A DNA stretch of 64,000 nt from an uncultured Celeribacter sp. (GTDB taxonomy: Bacteria; Pseudomonadota; Alphaproteobacteria; Rhodobacterales; Rhodobacteraceae). The stretch is from positions 3,522,501 through 3,586,500 of the forward strand of contig NZ_OY780935.1 in NCBI RefSeq assembly GCF_963675965.1. Direction: 5' to 3'. A program made the translations under genes and the position numbers. Positions 42,838 through 51,512 of the stretch are shown here, piece after piece. The notes below the pieces were generated by a model. The model ran no database searches. It saw nothing but the letters and a program-made list of their open reading frames with translations, and was not told the DNA's origin. The stretch's first letter is position 1. Each line of letters opens with the position of its first letter.

Positions 42838-44045
42838 TGTCACGTTCGACTTTTTTCGGCGGCGCTTATGCCATCGCCTTTTTCAGCTTCCTGTTCGGGC
42901 CGCTGATCATCATGACGATCACCGCGTTCAACTCTTCGCGCTTTCCACGGGTGATGCCCTGGGAATGCTTCACCACCAATTGGTTTTCGGAGCTGTTCGG
43001 CAATGCCCGATTGATGGATGGTTTGCTGAACTCCGTCATCATCGGGGTGGGGGTCGTCGCGCTGGCTGTGCCGATCGGACTGGCCGGGGCGCTGGCGCTC
43101 TCTGAACTGCCGTCCAAACTGCGGGCGACGCTGTACACGGTGCTGATCCTGCCGATCCTGATTCCCGGTGTTGTTCTCGGGATTTCGACAATCGTGCTTT
43201 GGGGGCAGATTTCACGCGGGTTTGGCGGATCGCTGCTCTACAACGGGTATTTCCTGACCATTGTGGGCCAGATCACCTTTGTCTCGGCCTATGCGATGCT
43301 GGTGTTCATCGCGCGGCTGCAGCGTTTCGACGCGACGCAGACCGAGGCAGCGCTGGATCTTGGCGCCACCCCGGGGCAGGCGTTTCGCAAGATCCTCTTG
43401 CCCTTCATGGCTCCGGCCATCGGCTCCGCAGCTTTCATCACGCTTCTGGCGTCTTTTGAGAACTACAACACGACGGTGTTCACGGTTCTCTCTGAAAGCA
43501 CCTTTACCACGGCACTGGCCTCAAAGGTGCGGCATGGCACCGATCCGTCGCTGTCGGCACTGGCGGTGATCATCATCACGATCACGCTTGTCGGTGCGCT
43601 GACCAACGAAGCCTATCAGCGCCGCAAGGAGGCGGAGAACGGTGGAAAGGCGTCGCGTTCGCCGCTTTATGCCAACCCGATCACGCGGGCTCTGACCCAC
43701 CCCGGTGTCGTCTTTGCGATCCTCGTGGTGGTCGTTGGCGGCATCAGCTACGCCGGGTCCAAGCAGGACAGTTCGGTCTGTGAGGCGGCCGTGCTGCAGG
43801 AAAAACTCGATCGTCAGGAAGCCCTGCGCGCGGCGCAGCGTGAAAAGATCGAAGCCCAGCAGCAGGACAGCCAGCAGCAGGGGACGTTGCCGCGGTCAAA
43901 CTCGGCCTTTGGCGGGGCCTTCGGGGGGCTGGCGCCTTCGGCAGGGGACGCATCAGACGCCGGGGACGCCGCACCGAAAGTGGAAAGCCCCTCGGCCTTT
44001 GGTGGGGCCTTCGGAGGCATCGCGCCACCGCAACCGGCTGAGTGA
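42834..44045 (+). CDS. ABC transporter permease, PotC/PotI type, with long C-terminal extension
   Basis: A 403-residue protein, while PotC-type permeases are usually 260-290 residues. Residues 1-265 form the normal permease with the EAA loop FDATQTEAALDLGATPGQAF. The extra 130 residues hold a further hydrophobic helix (ALTHPGVVFAILVVVVGGIS), a polar helix rich in Gln, Glu and Arg (about residues 325-350), and two copies of SAFGGAFGG(L/I)AP at 43902-43937 and 43992-44027. The extension has the same base style as the rest and no frameshift is apparent. Its function is unknown. A terminator follows. Confidence 0.9.
   Translation: MMSRSTFFGGAYAIAFFSFLFGPLIIMTITAFNSSRFPRVMPWECFTTNWFSELFGNARLMDGLLNSVIIGVGVVALAVPIGLAGALALSELPSKLRATLYTVLILPILIPGVVLGISTIVLWGQISRGFGGSLLYNGYFLTIVGQITFVSAYAMLVFIARLQRFDATQTEAALDLGATPGQAFRKILLPFMAPAIGSAAFITLLASFENYNTTVFTVLSESTFTTALASKVRHGTDPSLSALAVIIITITLVGALTNEAYQRRKEAENGGKASRSPLYANPITRALTHPGVVFAILVVVVGGISYAGSKQDSSVCEAAVLQEKLDRQEALRAAQREKIEAQQQDSQQQGTLPRSNSAFGGAFGGLAPSAGDASDAGDAAPKVESPSAFGGAFGGIAPPQPAE
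43902..44027 (+). repeat. Two coding repeats SAFGGAFGG(L/I)AP, 90 bp apart
   Basis: Two 36-bp copies (43902-43937 and 43992-44027) encode twelve residues that differ only at Leu/Ile. They flank an Asp-Ala-rich spacer at the C-terminus of the second permease. Synonymous differences between copies suggest that the peptide has been kept by selection. Confidence 0.8.
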
Positions 44046-44059
44046 TGGGACTAAACAAG

Positions 44060-44088
44060 AAAAGGGGGCCAGATCGGCCCCCTTTTTT
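44060..44088. terminator. Bidirectional terminator between convergent transporter and creatininase operons
   Basis: AAAAGGGGGCC and GGCCCCCTTTT form an 11-bp stem with loop AGATC and extra T residues. It ends the plus-strand transporter operon and can also serve the nine-gene minus-strand operon. Confidence 0.9.
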
Positions 44089-44149
44089 CATTGTGTCACG
44101 CGGAGCTACGCGCGGCATCCTTCACAGGCCCACCGCGACTGTGTCCGGA

Positions 44150-44938
44150 TCATTCGGGGATGGTGCGCGCGTAGCCGTCGGTCGGCAGATCGCGAAAGTC
44201 CCGCAGCATCTCGATGAAACCAGCCACCTGATGTTCGCAGGTCGCTTTGCCTTTTTCGACGGTGGCCAGATGAGCCTCGCCCACGGCCCCTACGGGGTTC
44301 AGATCCTTGGACACCCATGCAAGGTTTACCGGACCGGTCGGCGGCAGCGGAGCGGTTTCAGCCGAAGACCGGAAATCCTTGGCCTGAGACATATCCACCA
44401 GATGCGGTTTGAAATGCAGCATCAGCGAGGTTTCCAGATCGCCGGCATGGATGCCATAGGTGCTTTCCTGTGCGGAATACATGCCTTCGGGCTTGCCGAA
44501 ATTGCCCCATTGGCATTTCACAACCATCATACCTGCCTGCACCCGCAATTCGCGGCCCAGAATGGAAATCAGATCAAGGTTGCCACCATGGGAATTGACT
44601 ATGACCATTTTCTTCAGTCCGGCACGCGCCACCGAGAGACCGATCTCGGTCCAGGCCTCCAGCGCTGTTTTGGCGGTGTAGGTCAGCGTGCCCTTGGCGT
44701 GGATATGTTCGTTGGACTTGCCGACGCTTTCCACCGGCAGGATCAGAATGTCCAGATCGTCGGGGCAGGTGGCTCGCAGCTGATCCAGCATGCCTTCGTT
44801 GATGTATTTGTCCACACCGACGGGCAGGTGCGGGCCATGCTGTTCCACCGCCGCAGTTGGCAGGATCACGATGGTCTTTTCGGGGTCGAAGTCGGCAAAT
44901 TCCGTGGTGCGGAAATCAGCCCAGTCGAAACGTCTCAT
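44150..44938 (-). CDS. Creatininase family amidohydrolase
   Basis: A 262-residue metalloenzyme of the creatinine amidohydrolase superfamily. Metal ligands are all visible: Glu32 and His34 in AVEQHGPHLPVGVD with Asp43, His117 in VNSHGGNLDL, and Glu169 in YGIHAGDLETS. Members open lactam rings or cleave formamides (creatininase, FAPy deformylase ArfB and others); which one applies cannot be told. It is the last gene of a nine-gene operon for a presumed nitrogen heterocycle, where ring opening or amide cleavage would be a fitting final step. It overlaps the dioxygenase gene by 4 bp. Confidence 0.88.
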   Translation of the reverse strand: MRRFDWADFRTTEFADFDPEKTIVILPTAAVEQHGPHLPVGVDKYINEGMLDQLRATCPDDLDILILPVESVGKSNEHIHAKGTLTYTAKTALEAWTEIGLSVARAGLKKMVIVNSHGGNLDLISILGRELRVQAGMMVVKCQWGNFGKPEGMYSAQESTYGIHAGDLETSLMLHFKPHLVDMSQAKDFRSSAETAPLPPTGPVNLAWVSKDLNPVGAVGEAHLATVEKGKATCEHQVAGFIEMLRDFRDLPTDGYARTIPE

Positions 44939-45873
44939 TGAACTTCCTTTGGTGTATAGGTCGCATCCAGTCGCGACCTTAGATAATCCGCGCCGGTGAC
45001 GGCGGGGTATTTGGCCTCGCCCGTGCCCGGCAGCGCAGCAATCACGCTTTCGGGGTTGGGGTCGAGGAAAAACGCAATCGAGCGCCGGGGCGCCTTGGGC
45101 GGCAGCACGCGATGCGGTGTCGAAATATAGATGTCATTGGTCCAGCGCATCATGCAGTCGCCGATATTGACCACAAAGGCGCCGGGAACATGGGGGACAT
45201 CCACCCAGTCCTTGCCGAGGCTTTTGTTGCGCGGGCGCACTTGCAGCCCGCCAACGCCATCCGTCAGCAACATGGTGACGGAGCCGTAATCGGTATGTGC
45301 CCCCGCACCGATGCCCGCGCCATCCTCTGAGGCCGGGTAGCTCAGCACCCGCAGCGTGGCCAGAGGTGCTGTGAAATGCGGATCGAAATAGCCCTCGGGC
45401 AGGCCGAGATCGCGCTCAAAGGCGCGGTGCAGCGCCACTGAGAGGTCCCAGACCGCGTCGTAATAGCGTAGCATCGTGTCGCGAAAACCGTCGATCTCGG
45501 GCCATGTGTTGACGCCACGAAATGGCTCCTTGGCCAGAACCCGCGGATCATCGGGACTGAGTTCCAGCCCGATGTTGAAGGCTTCCTTGCGGTCCATCAG
45601 GCCCGAGGTTTCGTCCAGAGATTCCGATCCCTCACAGGCCCACCCGCGATCATAGGGATTGTCGCGGATGTCGAAGGCGCTTTTGACCTCATGCGGCAGG
45701 GCGAAAAAGGCATCGCCCTTGGCAAAGACATCTGAAATCAGCGCCTCGGATACGCCATGGCCGGTCAACAGGAAAAAACCTGTCTTGCGGCAGGCCTCGG
45801 AGAGATCGCGCACGAAACCGTCGGGATCGGAACCTGAGGCAAAGCGTTGCCAGTTAAGGATCGGGAAGTCCAT
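44935..45873 (-). CDS. 2-oxoglutarate/Fe(II) dioxygenase, isopenicillin N synthase family
   Basis: A 312-residue enzyme. The iron triad is His193 and Asp195 in GAHTDYGSVTML and His254 in ISTPHRVLPP; Arg264 with Ser265 (RRSIAFF) should bind 2-oxoglutarate. The N-terminal half has the family's FFLLTGHGVSEALI. Bacterial members of this family hydroxylate many small molecules, and fungal thymine 7-hydroxylase also belongs to it. With a deaminase and a pyrimidine-type transporter in the same operon, oxidation of a ring substituent is plausible but unproven. One base separates it from the next upstream gene. Confidence 0.88.
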   Translation of the reverse strand: MDFPILNWQRFASGSDPDGFVRDLSEACRKTGFFLLTGHGVSEALISDVFAKGDAFFALPHEVKSAFDIRDNPYDRGWACEGSESLDETSGLMDRKEAFNIGLELSPDDPRVLAKEPFRGVNTWPEIDGFRDTMLRYYDAVWDLSVALHRAFERDLGLPEGYFDPHFTAPLATLRVLSYPASEDGAGIGAGAHTDYGSVTMLLTDGVGGLQVRPRNKSLGKDWVDVPHVPGAFVVNIGDCMMRWTNDIYISTPHRVLPPKAPRRSIAFFLDPNPESVIAALPGTGEAKYPAVTGADYLRSRLDATYTPKEVQ

Positions 45874-46494
45874 TCAGCCCTCCTTGGGGGTAGGTGCCGC
45901 GATCAGCTTGTCGAGGCGCTTTTTCACAACGCTAAGGTGCTTGGCACGGCTTTCAGGGGTGGAGCTGTCCATCAGGAAATGCGCGGCAAAGGCTGTTTTG
46001 CAGCGTTTCGCCAGAATGATGCGCAGGCCGCGCATCAGGGTGCGCTTGCCCGGCGCACCGACCATAAAGGTCAGCCAGCGTGATGCGCCGCAGGTGGTAA
46101 ACACCCCCAGTTTGGTGATGTGGGTCAGCCCGGGCTTGATGTCGTCGCCCTCTTTCTTGGGCATGATGAAGGCCACATCGGGCACCATGACACGATCCAG
46201 CCAGCCCTTGAGCATGGCCGGCAGGCCGTACCACCAAGTCGGGTAGACAAAGATCAGGCTGTCGCACCATTCCAGATCCTGACAGTCCTGTTCCACAGGC
46301 GCCCGGTTTTCCGGCACGTTTTCATAGATCTCATGTTCATAGGCGGTCAGCATGGGGCTGAAGCCTTCGGCATAGAGATCACGCAGGCGATATTCGACCC
46401 CTGCAGCCTCCAGCCGTTCGACAACAAGGTCCTTGATTCCGCAGTTGAACGACGTGTCCCGCGGGTGACAGTAGATAACCAAGGCGCGCTTCAT
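45874..46494 (-). CDS. Flavodoxin-fold NAD(P)H oxidoreductase (first paralogue)
   Basis: A 206-residue protein of the Flavodoxin_2 group (MdaB/KefF/NQO-like). ALVIYCHPRDTSFNCGI is the FMN phosphate loop, and VYPTWWYGLPAMLKGWLDRV the classic ring-binding motif. It should transfer electrons from NAD(P)H to a quinone, azo compound or partner flavin. It starts on the last base of its upstream neighbour, which is clearly related in length and in the PAILKGFLDRV region, so the pair looks like a tandem duplication. Two reductases side by side might form a heterodimer. Confidence 0.87.
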   Translation of the reverse strand: MKRALVIYCHPRDTSFNCGIKDLVVERLEAAGVEYRLRDLYAEGFSPMLTAYEHEIYENVPENRAPVEQDCQDLEWCDSLIFVYPTWWYGLPAMLKGWLDRVMVPDVAFIMPKKEGDDIKPGLTHITKLGVFTTCGASRWLTFMVGAPGKRTLMRGLRIILAKRCKTAFAAHFLMDSSTPESRAKHLSVVKKRLDKLIAAPTPKEG

Positions 46495-47087
46495 CAGAAC
46501 GCCTCCATCTCGCGGCGCACCCGCTCCAGATGCGCTTTCAGCTTGGGCTCGGTGTTGCGGTTCATGTCATAGAGCGCCACGTATTTCTTTTTCGGCTGGC
46601 CACAGGCGTACCAGATATGACGCGTCACGCATTTGCGTGGTGGATCGCCGGTCAGGAACGCCCGCATGCGGTTGCCCCCGTAGGTGCAGCAGGCTGCCAG
46701 CTTCTTGATGTTGGTCAGCCCCGGACGCACCTTGCCATCGACCAGCTTGAAGCTGATGCCCGGCAGGAAGACGCGGTCCAGAAAGCCCTTGAGGATGGCG
46801 GGGTAGCCGAAATTCCAGACCGGGAAACACATGACCAGCGCATCGGCAGCCTGAACCCGCTCGACATAGGAGCGAACGGGTTCGATGTTTGCAGGTTCGT
46901 CATGGTAGCCGCGCCGTTCGGCCTCAGTCAGGACGGGGTAGAACCCTTCCTTGTTGAGGTCGCAATCATCGACGTCCCATCCGGATTTGGTGAGCGTGTC
47001 CACGACCACCTCATGCACCGCAGCGTTGAAGCTTTCGGGGCACGGGTGGGCGAAGAGCACAAGCACGCGCCCTTTGGAGGTCGTCAT
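46494..47087 (-). CDS. Flavodoxin-fold NAD(P)H oxidoreductase (second paralogue)
   Basis: A 197-residue relative of the preceding protein. The FMN loop is VLVLFAHPCPESFNAAVHE and the ring motif FPVWNFGYPAILKGFLDRVF. Compared with its neighbour it has extra cysteines (LAACCTYGG, RKCVTRHIWYACG) in the C-terminal half. It overlaps the FAD oxidase gene by 4 bp. Its role in the operon could be to supply electrons to, or accept them from, the FAD enzyme or to reduce the substrate ring. Confidence 0.87.
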   Translation of the reverse strand: MTTSKGRVLVLFAHPCPESFNAAVHEVVVDTLTKSGWDVDDCDLNKEGFYPVLTEAERRGYHDEPANIEPVRSYVERVQAADALVMCFPVWNFGYPAILKGFLDRVFLPGISFKLVDGKVRPGLTNIKKLAACCTYGGNRMRAFLTGDPPRKCVTRHIWYACGQPKKKYVALYDMNRNTEPKLKAHLERVRREMEAF

Positions 47088-48490
47088 TCCGCCGCCTCCG
47101 GTTTGGGCCGGATGCCTTCATAGGAATACATGTCGGCATAGTCGAAGTCCGGCTTGTCCCAGGAAATCATCTTGCCCGGGTTCAGCAGGCCCTTGGGGTC
47201 CGCCTGACGTTTGAAGTCAAGCTGACGCTGGTCGGTAGACTGACGTCCGCCTTCTTCCAGCGTGTAGCGGTGCGGGTTGAAGATCATGCAGTCCATGGCT
47301 TCGTGATCAGCCACCAGTTTGTCGAGCTGGGCCTTGTCTTTCGGGAAGACGATCGGCAGACCGGCAAAGGACAGCCCCGCGCCTTCGCGCATGACTTCGA
47401 GGTGCATGTAGAGATCATCCTTAAAGGTCTCATAGGCCTTCATGATTTTCTCGATGTCGTCGCCATAGCGAACCTGAAGATAGGTCAGGTCTTTTTCGAA
47501 CTTCAGCGCGCGCAGCGTGGTGTGGTTCCAGCCGTATTCGAACACCGGCCCGGGGTGACGGTCCCATTGCACGTCATCGGAGCGATAGATCACTTCGCCA
47601 CCTTCGAACCGCTCCAGCAGGGTTTTGAACCCGTCCATGGATTGCGGAGCCACCATGACGCCGCAGAGGTGATCGTTCTCGGTGACATGGGCCTTAACGC
47701 GTTGGAAATACTTATGCGCGATCGGGGCCGCATAGACCGAAGCCAGTTTGATCAGGATGCCCGGCTCAGCCGCGAGTGCACCGGCGAATTCGGTGGCGGC
47801 GCGGAAGCTGTCAAAGCGCACGAACATATCGACCCAGTCGTAGGCCGGGGCGAGCGGCATTTCGAGTTCGGTGATGATGCCGTTGGTGCCATAGGCGTGG
47901 GACACGCGGTGCAGTTCCTCACCTGTGAATTCCAGTACCCGCGGCTCGGCTTCCATGGTCACGACGCGCAGGCGGTTGATATTGCCCAGATCGCGCAGCG
48001 CGCCCCAGTTGGCTGACCCGACCCCGCCGGAGCCACCTGCGACAAAGCCGCCAAGGGTGGCTTGCGACGCGGTTGAGGGGATCATGCGCAGTTCCTGACC
48101 GCTTTCGGCCTTGAGTTGTGCGTCCAGCTCTTTGACGATGATGCCGGGTTCGGCAACCACATAACCCTGACCGATCTCTTTGATCTTGTTCATCTGGGTG
48201 GTGTGGATGATGCAGCCCCCGGCCAGCGGCATGGCCTGACCGTAGTTGCCGGTGCCGCCGCCGCGCATGGTGACGGGCACGTCATGTTTGTAGCATACCT
48301 TGAGGACTTCGATGATTTCCTCTTCGGATTTCGGGTTCACCACGAAATCGGCTTCGAGGTGGTCCATGGCCTCTTTCAGAACCGGGGAGTACCAGAAGAA
48401 GTCCCGGCTTTTGTTGCGAATGGTGGTCGGGCTCTCATCGAGTTCAAGATGAGAGAGTTCGGCTTTGGCCGCAGCGATATTTTGTTTCAT
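47084..48490 (-). CDS. FAD-linked oxidase, GlcD/VAO family
   Basis: A 468-residue flavoprotein. The FAD_binding_4 domain covers about residues 45-220 with VTMRGGGTGNYGQAMPLAGG and TASQATLGGFVAGGSGGVGS. A long substrate-cap region follows, and the C-terminus HRYTLEEGGRQ and DPKGLLNPGKM is typical of glycolate oxidase GlcD and similar dehydrogenases. It should oxidise a hydroxy acid, alcohol or ring carbon of the operon substrate. The only nearby partner genes are the two flavin reductases, not GlcE/GlcF subunits. It stands 3 bp downstream of the deaminase gene. Confidence 0.87.
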   Translation of the reverse strand: MKQNIAAAKAELSHLELDESPTTIRNKSRDFFWYSPVLKEAMDHLEADFVVNPKSEEEIIEVLKVCYKHDVPVTMRGGGTGNYGQAMPLAGGCIIHTTQMNKIKEIGQGYVVAEPGIIVKELDAQLKAESGQELRMIPSTASQATLGGFVAGGSGGVGSANWGALRDLGNINRLRVVTMEAEPRVLEFTGEELHRVSHAYGTNGIITELEMPLAPAYDWVDMFVRFDSFRAATEFAGALAAEPGILIKLASVYAAPIAHKYFQRVKAHVTENDHLCGVMVAPQSMDGFKTLLERFEGGEVIYRSDDVQWDRHPGPVFEYGWNHTTLRALKFEKDLTYLQVRYGDDIEKIMKAYETFKDDLYMHLEVMREGAGLSFAGLPIVFPKDKAQLDKLVADHEAMDCMIFNPHRYTLEEGGRQSTDQRQLDFKRQADPKGLLNPGKMISWDKPDFDYADMYSYEGIRPKPEAAE

Positions 48491-48493
48491 GTC

Positions 48494-49771
48494 TTAGCTC
48501 ACGATGTGATCAAGTTCAGCATAGGAAGGCAGCGTGCGATCGATGGGATCTCCGTCCCGTAGTACGATCCGGTCTGCTTGAGGCCGGGCGAAAAGTTCCG
48601 TCCAGCTGCGTGCGTTACAAATGACGAGATCGGCAGGTGCCCCATCCGTCAAATTCGGAATGTCGAACCCGCAGGCTTTCGCCGGGTTCGTCAAAAAGGC
48701 CTGAACCCAGGGGTAATCCGTGTGGTCCAGATGGCAGATGCGGGTGGCTTCGCGCATCACTTCGATCATATCGAGATCGCCATAGGCGTAGAACGGATCG
48801 CGGGTGTTGTCCGACGCAAAGGAGACATTCACGCCTGCGTCCTTGAGTTCATGCGCCATGGTGACGCCCCGCCAGCGCGGTGTGCGACCCTTGTAGCGGT
48901 CCTGCAGATACATGTTGCACATGGGCAGGGACACGACGTTGAGGCCTGCCTTGGCCACCAGTGCGATGATCTCAGCGGCGACGGCATCGGTCATGACCGA
49001 GATCGAACAGCAATGGCCCACGGTCACATTGTTCTTGAAGCCAAGCTCCAGAACGGTTTCCGCGATGGTGCGCAGCGTGTCCGAGGTCGGATCGTCGGTT
49101 TCATCGACGTGGAAATCCACATCCAGATCGTAAAGCATCGCGAAATGGAAGAAATCCAGCAGGCGCTCTTTCAGATCGGGCACCGGATAGGTGACCGCGC
49201 CCAGAACGTTGCCGCTGTCAGCCACAATTTTCGCGATGGTTGCGAAATCGCCTTCGTCTTTAAAGATCCGGTCGATCGACACCAGACAGGAAGCCTGCAG
49301 GTCGACTTTGCCGCGCCATTTGTCCTGCATCCTGGCGATCACGCCAAAGGAGGAGGGCGCAAGATCGTCAAGACTGTCGATATGCGTGCGAATGGCCTTG
49401 GTGCCATGGGCATAGGCGCAGCGCAGGGCAAAATCCATACGCGCTTCGACATCGGGGGCGGACCAGTTGGCGTGGTCTTCCTTGACTGTGGTCAAGGCCC
49501 CCATGAAGGTGCCGTCCGGGTTCGACGCGCGCGGCCAGATGTGACCTTTGTCGAGGTGGGTGTGCATGTCCACAAAAGCGGGAAAGACCATAGCGCCTTT
49601 CATATCGATCACGGTTTCGGCTGTAGAAACGCCAGCGTCCGTTTGCGTGATCTTACCGTCTTTAATGGTGAGGGTGGTCTTGGTGAGGTCCCCGTCTTGA
49701 CCGATGAGACAAGAGGGGACAGTGACATTTTGAAGTGTCTTCGCGCCGCTGGGCAGAACGCAAAACTCCAT
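48494..49771 (-). CDS. Cytosine deaminase-like amidohydrolase (CodA/AtzC group)
   Basis: A 425-residue member of the amidohydrolase superfamily. The metal ligands are seen in FVDMHTHLDKGHIWP (His70, His72), DFHVDETDD (His and catalytic Glu), VGHCCSISV and ASDNTRDPFYAYGD (catalytic Asp). The order and the later NMYLQDRYKG and RRGVT-like blocks match E. coli CodA distantly, so deamination of an aminopyrimidine or a related ring is expected; the exact base is unknown. The start codon overlaps the permease stop by one base. Confidence 0.85.
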   Translation of the reverse strand: MEFCVLPSGAKTLQNVTVPSCLIGQDGDLTKTTLTIKDGKITQTDAGVSTAETVIDMKGAMVFPAFVDMHTHLDKGHIWPRASNPDGTFMGALTTVKEDHANWSAPDVEARMDFALRCAYAHGTKAIRTHIDSLDDLAPSSFGVIARMQDKWRGKVDLQASCLVSIDRIFKDEGDFATIAKIVADSGNVLGAVTYPVPDLKERLLDFFHFAMLYDLDVDFHVDETDDPTSDTLRTIAETVLELGFKNNVTVGHCCSISVMTDAVAAEIIALVAKAGLNVVSLPMCNMYLQDRYKGRTPRWRGVTMAHELKDAGVNVSFASDNTRDPFYAYGDLDMIEVMREATRICHLDHTDYPWVQAFLTNPAKACGFDIPNLTDGAPADLVICNARSWTELFARPQADRIVLRDGDPIDRTLPSYAELDHIVS

Positions 49772-50625
49772 TAATTCTCCCGTTTAATCGCGCTCTCATG
49801 CCATTTGTGAAGCAGAAGGTGGCTGAGAAGCGAGGCTGCAGTAAAGATCACCACCCCTGTGGCGGCAATCAGAAGTAGGGCCGCGAACATACGCGGAATA
49901 TTCAGGCGGTAACCCGCTTCGAGGATGCGGAAGGCAAGGCCGGATCCGATCCCGCCGGTGCCGGCCACGTATTCGGCGACAACAGCACCGATCAGGGACA
50001 GGCCGCCTGCAATGCGCAGGCCCCCGAGAAAATACGGCAGGGCGGTCGGCAGTTGCAAGTAGCGCAGGCGCTGCCAGCGTGTCGCACCGTAGATTTTGTA
50101 GAGGTCACGCAGGTTGTGATCGGTCGAATTCAGCCCCAGCGTGGTGTTGGACAGGATCGGGAAGAAGGCCACGATCCAGGCACAGAGCAGCAGACCTGCC
50201 AGACGGTTTTCAACATAGATGAAAATCAGCGGCGCGATCGAAACGATCGGGGTCACCTGCAGGATCACGGCAAAGGGGTAAAAGGACATCTCGAAAAAGC
50301 GGCTCTGGGTGAACAGCACCGCCAGACCGACGCCCCCGATGACCGCCACGGCAAGCGCCATCACGGTGATTTTCAAGGTAACGATCAGAGAAGCGAACAG
50401 GATGCCCCAGTCCGCGATCAGAGTCTCCAATACCAGCCCTGGACGCGGAAGGATGTAATGCGGGATTTCGTTGATCACCACGACGCGGTCCCACAGGAAC
50501 AGGGCGAGGGCCAGAACGATGACGGGCAGAACCCATTTGCCGATCTTTTCACGCCGGGCCGCGCGGGCATAGCGCAGCTCCTCTTCGTCCACGATGGGGG
50601 CGGTGTTGATGTCTGTCGTGCTCAT
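49771..50625 (-). CDS. ABC transporter permease, NitT/TauT/ThiX family
   Basis: A 284-residue permease with about six membrane helices. The EAA loop reads DLYKIYGATRWQRLRYLQLP, and GGLRIAGGLSLIGAVVAEYV is typical of the nitrate/sulfonate/pyrimidine family. It begins with a 35-residue cytoplasmic tail. It overlaps the ATPase gene by 4 bp and forms the membrane part of the importer with the ThiY-like binding protein. Confidence 0.92.
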   Translation of the reverse strand: MSTTDINTAPIVDEEELRYARAARREKIGKWVLPVIVLALALFLWDRVVVINEIPHYILPRPGLVLETLIADWGILFASLIVTLKITVMALAVAVIGGVGLAVLFTQSRFFEMSFYPFAVILQVTPIVSIAPLIFIYVENRLAGLLLCAWIVAFFPILSNTTLGLNSTDHNLRDLYKIYGATRWQRLRYLQLPTALPYFLGGLRIAGGLSLIGAVVAEYVAGTGGIGSGLAFRILEAGYRLNIPRMFAALLLIAATGVVIFTAASLLSHLLLHKWHESAIKREN

Positions 50626-51434
50626 GCCGAAGCCCTTTCACCATGTTCGTTCATTGCGTTGTGCAGCGCATCTGAGGCTTTGCGGCACAGGTCTGCATAC
50701 TCTGCGGAGGTGCGGAATTCTTCGGTCCGCGGGTAGGGCGCGTCGACATTCACCTCAGAAGAAACCCGACCGGGCCGGGCCGCCATCACCACGATGCGGT
50801 CAGACAGGAAGACCGATTCAAAGACCGAGTGGGTGACGAAGATGACGGTGCATTTCAGCTTGTCGCGCAGCGCCAGCAGGTCGTTGTTCAGCTTGTGGCG
50901 GGTGATTTCGTCGAGCGCAGCAAAGGGTTCGTCCATCAGGATCAGGCGCGGTTCGGTGACCAGCGCCCGGGCGATGGAGACGCGCATTTTCATGCCGCCG
51001 GACAATTCGCGCGGATATGACCGTTGGAACTTTTCCAGGCCGACCATATTGAGCGCCCACATGATTTCGTCCTGCACATCCGACAGGGATTTGCCGCGCA
51101 GGCGGAAGGGCAGCCAGACGTTTTGTTCGACCGTCGCCCAAGGCATCAGGGTGGGTTCCTGAAAGACCACACCCAGATCGCCCGCGTCCTGACCGCCTTC
51201 CCAGGTGATCTGCCCTGAGGTGGGGCGCATCAGGCCTGAAATCAGGCGCAACGCGGTGGATTTGCCGCAGCCCGACGGGCCGAGCAGAGAAATGAAGTCA
51301 CCTTGGTTCACCGTCAGGTTCATATCCTTCAGGGCGACGACATTGCCGTTGAAAACTTTGTCCACATTGGACATTTCGAGCAGCTTTTCGCGCTGCCCCA
51401 GCGGTGGAATAGTGGATGGAAGCGACTGAGTCAT
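50622..51434 (-). CDS. ABC transporter ATP-binding protein, NitT/TauT/ThiZ family
   Basis: A 270-residue ATPase. Walker A is LLGPSGCGKSTALRLISG, the signature YPRELSGGMKMRVSIARAL and Walker B RLILMDEPFAALDEITR. The GGMKMR form of the signature is common in this importer family. It lies 78 bp downstream of the binding-protein gene and is read first of the tightly overlapping genes. Confidence 0.93.
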   Translation of the reverse strand: MTQSLPSTIPPLGQREKLLEMSNVDKVFNGNVVALKDMNLTVNQGDFISLLGPSGCGKSTALRLISGLMRPTSGQITWEGGQDAGDLGVVFQEPTLMPWATVEQNVWLPFRLRGKSLSDVQDEIMWALNMVGLEKFQRSYPRELSGGMKMRVSIARALVTEPRLILMDEPFAALDEITRHKLNNDLLALRDKLKCTVIFVTHSVFESVFLSDRIVVMAARPGRVSSEVNVDAPYPRTEEFRTSAEYADLCRKASDALHNAMNEHGERASA

Positions 51435-51512
51435 TGTGGGGTCGTCCTGATTTGGTTCCGTGTCATTTTTCGCTCGCTTCCATCCATGTCTTATTCTTGT
51501 GTCTGCGCGGCC

